DNA of 64,000 nucleotides from G016756615 sp035556195 (GTDB lineage Bacteria > Pseudomonadota > Alphaproteobacteria > Rhizobiales > Rhizobiaceae): positions 62,001 to 126,000 of the forward strand of contig DATMFK010000067.1 of assembly GCA_035556195.1 (NCBI GenBank), given 5' to 3'. This document shows, piece by piece, positions 33,102 through 41,587 of the stretch. The notes under the pieces were generated by a model, which had not been told where the DNA came from, made no database searches, and saw only the letters and a list, made by a program, of their open reading frames with translations. Numbering within the stretch: position 1 is the stretch's first letter; each line of letters starts with the position of its first letter. Made by a program: the position numbers and the translations under genes.

Positions 33102-34996
33102 TTGCCGATCGCAAATCGAGTTACTTGATCGCGATCGGAGCCTACAATTGGCTTAGAAGGCTCATCAATTCAGCCGGCGAGCTTCAAAATGAAATACTAA
33201 TGCGCTGCTGGAAAATCGTTGCGATCTTGAGTAATCATTTCCTCATCAGCTTGCTTGCCGTGACCAGGCGCTGATCATTCCGGCCAAGGCCGAAGAACGA
33301 GGCGACAAAGCCTCATTTGCACCCCTCCCAGAGACACGATCGTGCCTTCGGCAGAAGAAGCTCGCGGCGTTTCACAGCAGGAGGAGAAGATGCCGATCTC
33401 AGGTGAAACCAGAACCCAGGCAACCCAGCAGGCAACGAGCACCAACCAGCGCTTCGCGGATCTCACGTCGATCGGATGGCTTTCCCTCATCGATCCAGTC
33501 AACGATACGATCATCGGCACCATGGGCAACGACACGCTCAGCGCACAGGCCGAGGGCGACATCGTCTTCGGGCTTGCTGGTGATGATGATTTGAGCAGCG
33601 CATTCAACCGAACGGCGCTGATCGGCGGCAGAGGCCATGACACGCTGAGGACCGAGGTCATCGTGCCGCTAACGGGCACCGAACCGGTTCGTGGTCTCGC
33701 GATCCAGATCGGCGGCGCGGGCAACGATGCTCTCGATGCGACCGTGACGCTTCAGGGCGGAGACGTGAGCCTCCAGTTCAGGGAGGTGAGCGCCGAGGTC
33801 TTGGTCGACGGCGGCGGCGGCAACGACACGATCAACGCCGTGGCGAATGTGATTTTGGCTCTAATCGGAAACGTGACCGCAACAACTCGCGTTCTCGGTG
33901 GGCGCGGCAATGACATCATTAATGCCGTCGCGGACACGCGAGGTGCCGTTGCGAGCAGCAACTTTGCCATGAACTCCGTCGACGGCGGTTCCGGTGATGA
34001 CCACATCCGAGCTCAGGCTCGAACGGAGTTCCAAGGAATCGCAGCAACAGCCATCAACGTTCTCAATGGGGGAGACGGTAACGATGTCTTGGACGCCTCA
34101 GCCGTGGGGACGTCCATCCTCACCGACCTGGTGTCGAATTCCCTTCACGGCGGCAGGGGCGATGATGTGCTGCGAGCCTTTAATCGCACGGGTTCCAACA
34201 TGTCGGCACCGGTCGGCATTAACGAACTGTGCGGTGGTGACGGCAATGATGTCCTGGAGGCAACCCATTCCAGTAGCCAGAATCTCATCACCGATGTCAC
34301 CAACCGTCTGGATGGTGGCAAAGGAGATGACAGCCTGACGGCGGTCTCTACCGCGTCTGGCCCATCTGTGCTGGCCCTAAACCACCTGGATGGTGGCAAA
34401 GGAGATGACCGTCTGACGGCGGACATCACCGCAGATTGTATACGTGTGCAGGCCCTGAACCACCTGGAGGGAGCCGATGGACAGGACGCCTTGACAGCAC
34501 GTCTCGATGTTGGTCCGGAGTCCTTCCTAACTTCCTACGATGTTTTGAATGTCTTGAACGGAGGATCGGGCAATGATCATCTCGAGGCTTTCCTCTCAGT
34601 AGTGTCTAGACCCGATGTTACAGGTACGTTTCCGGCGGAGAACCGTCTGGATGGCGGCTCGGGCAACGATCACCTCACCGTGTTCGGCGGCTCGGGGAAC
34701 GTCCTCAATGGGGGAGACGGAAACGACATTCTGGTTGGGGGCATCGGCAATGACGATTTCGTTGGGGAAGGCGGTGCCGATCGCTTCGTCTTCGCTCCGC
34801 AAAGCGGGCTCGACACGGTCGACTTCCAGCAGGGCTTGGACATCATCGACCTAACCGCCCTTGCCGCAACCATTGGCAGCTTCGCCGATCTGGACATCGA
34901 CGTGATCGGGCAAGACAGCGTCATTAACTTCGATGCCGATGATCATCTCACCGTCGTCGGCGTGACAAGCTTGAGCGAGAGCGATTTCCTGTTCGC
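33102..34996 (+). repeat. Tandem duplication unit, copy A
   Basis: About 290 bp of upstream DNA plus the RTX-like coding region is repeated at 35229-37282 in the same orientation. Shared upstream landmarks include TTGCCGATCGC/TTGCCGGTCGC, CTCATCAATTCAG, TAATGCGCTGCTGGAAAA, CATC-type CCGGCCAAGGCCGAAGA and the identical AGGAGGAGAAG before each ATG. Upstream differences are scattered substitutions and small indels, so the duplication is not recent. Confidence 0.85.
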
Positions 34997-35114
34997 GCTC
35001 GGTGGGCCCGCGAGCTTAGTAAAGTGGCGCGAAGGTGATCGTTTGCTACCGAATGACTTCGCGGCCGATGCGGTAGCCTTTCCCGCTGCCTGCTTTCTCT
35101 CGTTTCCTCAATGA
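33390..35114 (+). CDS. RTX-like calcium-binding secreted protein, copy A (probably decaying)
   Basis: This 574-residue protein has no Sec signal. About a dozen GGxGxD nonapeptide-like motifs are spaced by ~25-40 residues, followed by a serralysin-type C-terminal block (GGADRFVFAPQSGLDTVDF, LDIIDLTALAATI, ending SESDFLFA in the sister). ATG 33390 follows AGGAGGAGAAG. Oddities relative to copy B are a 38-residue C-terminal tail after DFLFA through stop-codon loss, three cysteines (copy B has none), and disrupted repeats such as EGADGQD. Type I secretion uses an uncleaved extreme C-terminal signal, so the tail may block export. No type I secretion genes are in the window. Confidence 0.85.
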   Translation: MPISGETRTQATQQATSTNQRFADLTSIGWLSLIDPVNDTIIGTMGNDTLSAQAEGDIVFGLAGDDDLSSAFNRTALIGGRGHDTLRTEVIVPLTGTEPVRGLAIQIGGAGNDALDATVTLQGGDVSLQFREVSAEVLVDGGGGNDTINAVANVILALIGNVTATTRVLGGRGNDIINAVADTRGAVASSNFAMNSVDGGSGDDHIRAQARTEFQGIAATAINVLNGGDGNDVLDASAVGTSILTDLVSNSLHGGRGDDVLRAFNRTGSNMSAPVGINELCGGDGNDVLEATHSSSQNLITDVTNRLDGGKGDDSLTAVSTASGPSVLALNHLDGGKGDDRLTADITADCIRVQALNHLEGADGQDALTARLDVGPESFLTSYDVLNVLNGGSGNDHLEAFLSVVSRPDVTGTFPAENRLDGGSGNDHLTVFGGSGNVLNGGDGNDILVGGIGNDDFVGEGGADRFVFAPQSGLDTVDFQQGLDIIDLTALAATIGSFADLDIDVIGQDSVINFDADDHLTVVGVTSLSESDFLFALGGPASLVKWREGDRLLPNDFAADAVAFPAACFLSFPQ

Positions 35115-35121
35115 TCAAGGG

Positions 35122-35162
35122 GGAGTCCGCCAACTCCCTGATCCGCTTCTTGCGGCGCATAG
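35122..35162 (+). pseudogene. GntR/FCD gene remnant 1
   Basis: These 41 bases match 24808-24848 of the GntR gene at 38 positions and would encode an ESANSLIRFLRRI segment of the FCD domain. They lie 7 nt after the RTX copy A stop and are not part of any GntR reading frame. They look like a relic of a related regulator gene disrupted when the RTX genes arrived or duplicated. Confidence 0.6.
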
Positions 35163-35228
35163 GGTCTCGATCTGACCCCATTGCGGACCTCCTGCCATGT
35201 GCCCCCAAGAGGTCCTTGCGTGGGCCTT

Positions 35229-37282
35229 TTGCCGGTCGCGAAAGCGAGCTACCTATGGTCGCGATCGGGACCCACATTCGACTTAGAAAGCTCATCAATT
35301 CAGGCAGCATCGCTTCAAAATGAGACACTAATGCGCTGCTGGAAAACACTGCAATCTTGAGTAATGATCCCTTATCAGCTTGCTTGCCGTGAACAGGCTG
35401 ATCATCCCGGCCAAGGCCGAAGAGCAAGGCGATCCAAGCCAGTTTGCACCCCTCCTAGAGACACGATGGTGCCTTCGGCAGAACTACTTGCGGCGTTCTA
35501 CAGCAGGAGGAGAAGATGCCGATCTCAGGTGAAACGAAAAACCAGGCAACGCAGCAGGCCACGAGCGCCAACCAGGGCTTCGCGAATCTCACGTTGATCA
35601 GATGGCTTTCCCTCATCGATCCAGTCAACGATGAGATCACCGGCACCGCGGGCAACGACACGCTCAGCGCGCTGGCCGATGGCGATGTCGTGTTCGGGCT
35701 CGATGGTGATGATGTCCTGAGCAGCGCGTTCAACCGAACAGGGCTGATCGGCGGCAGGGGCAATGACACGCTGACGACCGAGGTCCTCGTGCCGGTAACG
35801 GGCACCGAACCTGTTCAGGGGCTCGCGATCCAGATCGGCGGCTCTGGCAACGATACTCTCGATGCGACCGTTACGCTTCAGGGCGGAGACATTCGGGACA
35901 GGGCCGTGACCGCGGAGGTCCTGGTCAGCGGCGGTCCCGGCAACGACACCATCAACGCCGTGGCGAATGTGGTTTTCCCGACATTCGGAAACGTAACCGC
36001 AACAACCCGCGTTCTCGGTGGAAGCGGCAATGACGTCATCGATGCCGTGGCGGACCTCCGAGGTGCTGGTGGGGGCGACAACTTTGCCAGTAACTCCGTC
36101 GAGGGTGGTTCCGGTGATGACCACATCCGAGCTCAGGCTGAGACCGATCGCCTCGCAAACTTAGCCACAGCCATCAACGTCCTTGATGGAGGAAACGGTA
36201 ACGACGTCTTGGAGGCCTCAGCCAGTGGGAGGTCGATCGGCACCGAGCTGGTGTCGAATACCCTTGACGGCGGCCGGGGCAATGACGTGCTGCGCGCCTT
36301 CAATCTGACGGATTCGAACTTTTCGACACCGGTCGGCGTCAACGAGCTCTCGGGTGGCGATGGCAATGATATCCTGGAGGCGACCCATTCCACCGATGGC
36401 GAGAATGGCCTGACCGATGTCACCAACCGCCTGGATGGCGGCAAGGGAGATGACAGTCTGACGGCGACCTCCACCGCGCTTGGCGGAGCCGTGCTGGCGT
36501 TGAACCAGCTGGAGGGAGGCGACGGAAGGGACACGTTGACGGCGCGCCTCGATGCCAGAGCTTCCGGCGGGGTTCCACAAGCTGTGAACGACGTTTCGAA
36601 TGTGTTGAACGGAGGACTAGACGACGATCGCTTGGAGGCTTTCCTCTCAGTAGGAGGATTTAGACCGATCACAGCGGAGAACCGCCTGGAGGGAGGCGCT
36701 GGCACAGACACCCTGAGCGCACGCCTGGATGTGGACGCCAGTAACCTCGGTTCGTTCGACGTTTCGAATGTCTTGAGCGGCGGCTCGGGCAACGATCGTC
36801 TGGAGGCTTTCCTCTCGGTGACGGGCGGAGCCGCAGAGGGTTCGCGAGCGGAGAACCATCTGGACGGCGGCACCGGCAACGACACCCTTGTGGCCACCGT
36901 TGCGCCCGGCTCGGTTCCAGGAAGCAGCTTTCTGAACGGCGGCGCAGGCAACGACCAGCTGACCGTGGTCGGCGGCTCGGGGAACGTCCTCAACGGGGGA
37001 GACGGAAACGACACGCTGGTTGGCGGCATCGGCAATGACGATCTCAATGGGGCAGGCGGTGCCGATCGCTTCGTCTTCGCGCCGCAAAGCGGCCTCGACA
37101 CGATCGATTTCCAGAAGGGGCTGGACATCATCGACCTGACAGCCCTTGCCGCGACCATCAGCAGCTTTGCCGATCTCGACATCGACCTGATCGGGCAAGA
37201 CAGCGTCATTAACTTCGATGCCGATGATCATCTCACGGTCGCTGGGGTGACGAATTTGAGCGAGAGCGATTTCTTGTTCGCC
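35229..37282 (+). repeat. Tandem duplication unit, copy B
   Basis: This is the second copy of the unit described at 33102-34996, offset by 2126 bp at the gene start. The coding part is longer than copy A's corresponding part because it carries extra or better preserved RTX-like repeat turns. The leader between 35115 and 35228 shows only the GntR relic and no gene. Confidence 0.85.
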
Positions 37283-37285
37283 TGA
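35516..37285 (+). CDS. RTX-like calcium-binding secreted protein, copy B (intact)
   Basis: This 589-residue, highly acidic protein has no cysteine and no Sec signal. Residues ~40-500 hold recurring NxLxGGxGNDxLxA units, one nonapeptide per ~30-45 residues, followed by a close-packed trio (GGAGND, GGDGND, GGIGND) and the serralysin-like C-terminal region GGADRFVFAPQSGLDTIDF. It ends in SESDFLFA, resembling type I secretion signals. The single-nonapeptide spacing differs from the contiguous arrays of HlyA-type toxins and suggests a beta-solenoid with longer coils. There is no enzymatic domain. A calcium-stabilised extracellular or biofilm protein exported by an ABC exporter encoded elsewhere is likely. 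GGAGGAGAAG precedes the ATG. Confidence 0.87.
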   Translation: MPISGETKNQATQQATSANQGFANLTLIRWLSLIDPVNDEITGTAGNDTLSALADGDVVFGLDGDDVLSSAFNRTGLIGGRGNDTLTTEVLVPVTGTEPVQGLAIQIGGSGNDTLDATVTLQGGDIRDRAVTAEVLVSGGPGNDTINAVANVVFPTFGNVTATTRVLGGSGNDVIDAVADLRGAGGGDNFASNSVEGGSGDDHIRAQAETDRLANLATAINVLDGGNGNDVLEASASGRSIGTELVSNTLDGGRGNDVLRAFNLTDSNFSTPVGVNELSGGDGNDILEATHSTDGENGLTDVTNRLDGGKGDDSLTATSTALGGAVLALNQLEGGDGRDTLTARLDARASGGVPQAVNDVSNVLNGGLDDDRLEAFLSVGGFRPITAENRLEGGAGTDTLSARLDVDASNLGSFDVSNVLSGGSGNDRLEAFLSVTGGAAEGSRAENHLDGGTGNDTLVATVAPGSVPGSSFLNGGAGNDQLTVVGGSGNVLNGGDGNDTLVGGIGNDDLNGAGGADRFVFAPQSGLDTIDFQKGLDIIDLTALAATISSFADLDIDLIGQDSVINFDADDHLTVAGVTNLSESDFLFA

Positions 37286-37386
37286 GGGCGAAGCGCTGCG
37301 CGTGCGAATGGACGCGCAGCGGCTTGTGAGCTCGCGAGCTTATATCCTCCCAACGACGCACTTAGGACTTGCAGAATTCTACGAGC

Positions 37387-37429
37387 GCGCACTGCGATCG
37401 AGCGGGCGGCCTTCCGCCTTGCCGGTCAG
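37387..37429 (+). pseudogene. GntR/FCD gene remnant 2
   Basis: These 43 bases match 24607-24649 of the GntR gene at 38 positions (encoding an A-A-I-E-R-A-A-F-R-L-A-like stretch) and run into a short GA-dinucleotide tract. It lies 101 bp after the RTX copy B stop, immediately before the oxidoreductase promoter. Together with remnant 1 it indicates that a paralogous regulator once occupied this locus. Confidence 0.55.
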
Positions 37430-37447
37430 AGAGAGAGAGAGAACCAT

Positions 37448-37476
37448 TTGACACCCAAAGGTGTATACAGTATTGG
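37448..37476 (+). promoter_or_regulatory. Candidate promoter with embedded TGTATACA operator
   Basis: TTGACA (37448-37453), a 17-nt spacer and TATTGG (37471-37476) form a plausible sigma-70-type promoter for the oxidoreductase gene. The spacer contains GTGTATACA, a TGTATACA palindrome typical of GntR/FCD operators. It shares GTGTATNCA with the sites at 24222 and 41604. The rest of 37286-37551 holds only the GntR relic. Confidence 0.55.
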
Positions 37477-37551
37477 ATTGACATAGAGTTTCTTGCCTCA
37501 TCCAGAGCTGCTCGGCCGGCTGACACTGGCGGCCGAGCCCAGGAGATCACG

Positions 37552-40500
37552 ATGGCTTTTCCGGCGGTTTCGCTCGACGACAAGTATCTTCTGGAGGAGG
37601 GGCGTATCTACGTTACCGGCACTCAGGCGCTGGTGCGGTTGCCCATGGTGCAGCGCAGGCTAGACCGGGCGGCCGGGCTCGACACCGCCGGTTATGTGAC
37701 GGGATATCGCGGGTCGCCGCTCGGCGGCATCGATCAGGCCTTTGGCCAGGCCGGCAGGTTCGCCGCGGGTGAGGACATCCGGTTCCAGGCTGGTCTCAAT
37801 GAGGATATCGCCGCGACCGCCGTTCTCGGCACCCAGCAGATCAATCTGATGGAGCGGGCCAACAAGCAGGGCGTCTTTGCCATGTGGTACGGCAAGGGGC
37901 CGGGTGTCGACCGTTCCGGCGACGCCTTCCGCCATGGCAATCTCGCGGGGTCGGCGCCGCATGGCGGCGTGCTGCTGCTTGCGGGCGACGACCATACCTG
38001 CAAGTCGTCGACCACATCGCACCAGAGCGAATATGCGCTCATGGACGCGATGATCCCCGTCCTCAATCCGGCCGGCGTGCAGGAGATCCTCGATTTCGGG
38101 CTCCATGGCTGGGCGCTGTCGCGATATTCCGGTTGCTGGACGGCGCTGAAGCTGATCGCGGAGACGGTCGATTCCTCGGCTTCCATCATCGTCAGCCGCG
38201 ATCGCGCCGCCATCCGGACGCCGATGGATTTCGAAATGCCGGCCGGCGGTCTCGGCATCCGCTGGCCGGATACGCCGCAGGAGCAGGAACGCCGCCTGCA
38301 CAATTTCAAGCTGCCTGCCGCCCTTGCCTTTGCCCGGGCCAACCGCCTCGACCGTGTGGCGCTCGGCGGGCCGCGCCGCCGGCTTGGCATCGTGACGACG
38401 GGCAAATCCTATCTCGACGTGCTCCAGGCGCTGGACGAGCTCGGCATCTCGCAAAAGCGGGCGATCGAGCTCGGCCTCTCCATCTACAAGGTCGGCATGG
38501 TGTGGCCGCTCGAACCGGAAGGCATCACCGCCTTTGCGGCGGGATTGGAAGAGCTGCTGGTCGTCGAGGAAAAGCGCCCGCTGATCGAGGGGCAGGTCAA
38601 GGATATCCTGTACAACATGCCCGCCGATCGGCGGCCGCGCATCTATGGCAAGCGCGACGGCGAGAACCGCATCGTCCTTCCCGCTCATGACGACCTGACG
38701 GCCGTGCAGGTCGCGCGGGCGATCGCGGCCCGCATCCTGCCCTGGCTGGACGACAAGGAACTGGTCGAGCGCATCGCCGGCCTGTCGGAGGTCGACGGCG
38801 CAAAGCTCGCCAGCCTCGCGCCAGTGCAGCGCACGCCCTATTTCTGCTCGGGCTGCCCGCACAACACCTCGACGCGCGTACCCGAAGGGAGCCGGGCCCT
38901 TGCCGGCATCGGCTGCCACTGGATGTCGCAAGCCATGGATCGCAACACCGCCACCTATACCCATATGGGCGGCGAGGGGGCGAACTGGATCGGCCAAGCG
39001 CCCTACGTGCCGACGCGCCACGTCTTCCAGAACCTCGGCGACGGCACCTATTTCCACTCGGGCCTGTTGGCGATCCGTGCCGCGGTCGCGGCCCGGATCA
39101 ACATCACGTACAAGATCCTGTTCAACGACGCGACGGCGATGACCGGCGGCCAGAGGCATGACGGCACGCTCAACCCGCAGCGCATCACCCATCAGCTGCG
39201 CGCGGAAGGGGTCGAGCGTATCGCGGTCGTCTCCGACGACATCGAGAAGTACCGGGAGCAGGAAGCCTTCGCCACCAACGTCTCCGTCCACCACCGCGAC
39301 GAGCTCGACGCGGTGCAGCGTGAGCTGCGCGAGGTCGAGGGCGTTTCGGCGATCGTCTACGACCAGACCTGCGCCGCCGAAAAGCGCCGTCGCCGCAAGC
39401 GCGACCCCAAACCGCGGCCAGAGCGTCGCGTCATCATCAACGAGCTGGTATGCGAAGGGTGCGGAGATTGCTCCGCCAAGTCGAACTGCCTGTCGGTGAC
39501 CCCCATCGACACCGAGTTCGGGCGCAAGCGCCGCATCGATCAATCGTCCTGCAACGAGGACTTTTCCTGCGTGAAGGGCTTCTGCCCGTCCTTCGTTACG
39601 GTCGAAGGCGTGAAGCCGCGCCGTTCGAAGGCCTTCGACCTCAAGGACATCGTCGCTCGCCCGATCGAAGAGCCGGTGCTCCCGCACCTTACGAAGCCGT
39701 GGAACGTGCTGATCACCGGTGTCGGCGGCACCGGCGTCATCACCATCGGCGCCATCCTGGCAATGGCCGCTCATCTCGAGGGGAAGGGATGCTCGACGCT
39801 CGACATGGCCGGCATGGCACAGAAGGGCGGGCCGGTGACGACGCATCTGCGCCTGGCAGGGAAGCCCGAGGGTCTGCACGCCGTGCGCATATCGTCCCGG
39901 GCGGCCGATGTCGTCCTCGGCTGCGATCTCGTCGTCGCTGCCGGAAAGGAGGCCTTGGGCGTGATGGCCAGGGACAGGACGCGTGTCGTCCTGAATTCCG
40001 AGGAGACGATAACCGGCGCCTTCATCCGTGATCCCAACTTCCGCGTCCAGGGGCTCGGTCTCGCCGGCGTTGTCAGGGATGTCGCCGGCAAGGACCGGGT
40101 CGAATCCGTTTCCGCCACCCGGATCGCCACACAGCTCCTTGGCGATTCCATCGGCACGAACCTGTTCATGGTCGGCTACGCCTGGCAGCGTGGGCTCATC
40201 CCGCTGTCGCAGTCGAGCATCGAGCAGGCGATCGGGCTGAACGGCGCGGCGATAGAAATGAACCGGGCAGCCTTCAAGCTGGGCCGGCTTGTGGCGGCCG
40301 ATCCCGCGGCGGTGGATGCGCTGCTGCCCGGGCAGCGCGTCGGCGGGCATCTCGGAAGCCCGGCCGTTCCCCAGGCACTCGACGAAATGGTGTCGCGGCG
40401 CGTTGCCTTCCTCACGGCCTATCAGGATGCCCGCTACGCGGGCGACTACCTCGCCTTCGTCGACAGGGTGCGGGCACGGGAGAAGTCGGTGATGGGCAGG

Positions 40501-41031
40501 GAAGGCAAGCTCTCGGAAGCCGTTGCCCGCTATCTCTTCAAGGTGATGGCCTACAAGGACGAATACGAGGTGGCGCGTCTCTATACGGATGGTGCTTTCC
40601 GCCGGCAGCTCGCCGAGACATTCGACGGCCGGGGCAGGCTGACTTTCCACCTGTCGCCGCCCCTCCTGGCCAAGACGGACCCGAACACGGGCGAGCCGGC
40701 CAAGATGACGTTCGGGCCGTGGATGCTCGGCGCCTTCGGCCTGTTGGCGAAGTTCAAGCGGCTGCGCGGCTCATGGCTCGATCCGTTCGGCCACAGCGCG
40801 GAGCGCCGCGCCGAGCGTGCGCTGATCGGCGAGTACCGCGACCGCATCGAGAGGGTCCTTGCGCGGCTCACTCCAGCAGAGCACGCGACAGCCGTGGCGA
40901 TCGCCGAAGTGCCCGAACAGATCCGCGGCTATGGCCATGTCAAGGAACGCAGCCTCGCCAAGGCCCGCGCGAAATGGGCCGAGCTCGAACAGGTTTCCGC
41001 CGGGGAAGCCTTGGCGATCGCAGCCGAGTAG
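37552..41031 (+). CDS. Fused indolepyruvate:ferredoxin oxidoreductase-family enzyme
   Basis: This 1159-residue enzyme has an N-terminal pyrimidine-type domain (GYVTGYRGSPLGGIDQA), then CSGCPHNTST near residue 431 and the GGEGANWIGQAP TPP-binding region near 470. An Fe-S cysteine cluster CEGCGDCSAKSNC is near 632, followed by a gamma domain TGVGGTGVITIGAIL near 722 and a family-specific C-terminus. This is the proteobacterial IorA-IorB fusion, which oxidatively decarboxylates aryl- or branched 2-oxo acids to acyl-CoA with ferredoxin or flavin carriers. CAGGAG precedes the ATG. With DadA/RidA upstream and a HAAT importer downstream it probably oxidises the 2-oxo acids made from imported amino acids. 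Confidence 0.93.
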   Translation: MAFPAVSLDDKYLLEEGRIYVTGTQALVRLPMVQRRLDRAAGLDTAGYVTGYRGSPLGGIDQAFGQAGRFAAGEDIRFQAGLNEDIAATAVLGTQQINLMERANKQGVFAMWYGKGPGVDRSGDAFRHGNLAGSAPHGGVLLLAGDDHTCKSSTTSHQSEYALMDAMIPVLNPAGVQEILDFGLHGWALSRYSGCWTALKLIAETVDSSASIIVSRDRAAIRTPMDFEMPAGGLGIRWPDTPQEQERRLHNFKLPAALAFARANRLDRVALGGPRRRLGIVTTGKSYLDVLQALDELGISQKRAIELGLSIYKVGMVWPLEPEGITAFAAGLEELLVVEEKRPLIEGQVKDILYNMPADRRPRIYGKRDGENRIVLPAHDDLTAVQVARAIAARILPWLDDKELVERIAGLSEVDGAKLASLAPVQRTPYFCSGCPHNTSTRVPEGSRALAGIGCHWMSQAMDRNTATYTHMGGEGANWIGQAPYVPTRHVFQNLGDGTYFHSGLLAIRAAVAARINITYKILFNDATAMTGGQRHDGTLNPQRITHQLRAEGVERIAVVSDDIEKYREQEAFATNVSVHHRDELDAVQRELREVEGVSAIVYDQTCAAEKRRRRKRDPKPRPERRVIINELVCEGCGDCSAKSNCLSVTPIDTEFGRKRRIDQSSCNEDFSCVKGFCPSFVTVEGVKPRRSKAFDLKDIVARPIEEPVLPHLTKPWNVLITGVGGTGVITIGAILAMAAHLEGKGCSTLDMAGMAQKGGPVTTHLRLAGKPEGLHAVRISSRAADVVLGCDLVVAAGKEALGVMARDRTRVVLNSEETITGAFIRDPNFRVQGLGLAGVVRDVAGKDRVESVSATRIATQLLGDSIGTNLFMVGYAWQRGLIPLSQSSIEQAIGLNGAAIEMNRAAFKLGRLVAADPAAVDALLPGQRVGGHLGSPAVPQALDEMVSRRVAFLTAYQDARYAGDYLAFVDRVRAREKSVMGREGKLSEAVARYLFKVMAYKDEYEVARLYTDGAFRRQLAETFDGRGRLTFHLSPPLLAKTDPNTGEPAKMTFGPWMLGAFGLLAKFKRLRGSWLDPFGHSAERRAERALIGEYRDRIERVLARLTPAEHATAVAIAEVPEQIRGYGHVKERSLAKARAKWAELEQVSAGEALAIAAE

Positions 41032-41224
41032 ACGCCGCTAGAGGGCTATCGCAAGCCCGCCCCTCGCTGTCCTGCCGGAGATCTCTCTCAGGCCGCGACA
41101 TGCCCAAATTTAGTGGGACCCTTGGATCGTGAATTACTTCGCGCATGCACGGCAAGTTCGAGGAGCTGAACGGTTGCCGGCACCCATTCGGCTGCTCCTC
41201 CTGCACCGTCGGGCGGTTGGGGGC

Positions 41225-41403
41225 ACGTCACGGAATGGATCCACGGATCACCTCGCTTCGCTCGGGTCCGTGGATGACGGAGCTTCTATGTCAGCGCCAA
41301 TCACAAAGGCCGGCGATTGCGGTAGGCCCTCAACGCAATCGTCATCCACGGACCCGAAGGCGAGCGAAGCGAAGCCTGATCCGCGGATCCATTTCCGTTA
41401 CGT
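41225..41403. repeat. MITE-like element with long inverted arms
   Basis: Arm L (41225-41279) and arm R (41340-41403) are imperfect inverted repeats of 55 and 64 nt around a 60-nt centre. Shared blocks include ATGGATCC-CGGATCA, CTTCGCTTCGCTC/CTCGCTTCGCTC and GGGTCCGTGGATGACG. No coding capacity is credible. The 675-bp space 41032-41706 between the oxidoreductase and the HAAT operon otherwise contains only the operator cluster near 41590-41636. It resembles the GGTCCGTGGATGACG-type intergenic repeats of Mesorhizobium/Brucella relatives (recalled, not searched). Confidence 0.75.
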
Positions 41404-41587
41404 ATCGGCAACCGGCCCAACGGTGCAGAACGAAGCAGCCGAATGGCGCTGACAGGAGCTCCATCCGATTCTTCCGTACCGTCCGAAGTCCGGTAGCGCG
41501 AACATTCGGGAGGAGATGCCGGTCGCTCGATGGGGCGTGCTCTGACGGACAATCCTCGTTGCTGCACTAGCCACCACTATAAAAACC

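Noticed and set aside
33500..37280. Regularly spaced GGCGGC...GGCAACGAC DNA repeats considered as a CRISPR-like or VNTR array
   Set aside because: They are the codons of RTX motifs, in frame and degenerate, with no uniform spacers.
37660..40650. A 996-codon open frame on the minus strand opposite the fused oxidoreductase
   Set aside because: It is antisense to a gene with clear family motifs over its whole length. Long antisense frames are expected in GC-rich codon-biased DNA, and the translation has no recognisable domain.
41145..41570. 141-codon frame through the inverted-arm element
   Set aside because: It is explained by the repeat arms and GC-rich codons, with no plausible start context or homology-like features; the same kind of frame appears in many copies of such repeats.
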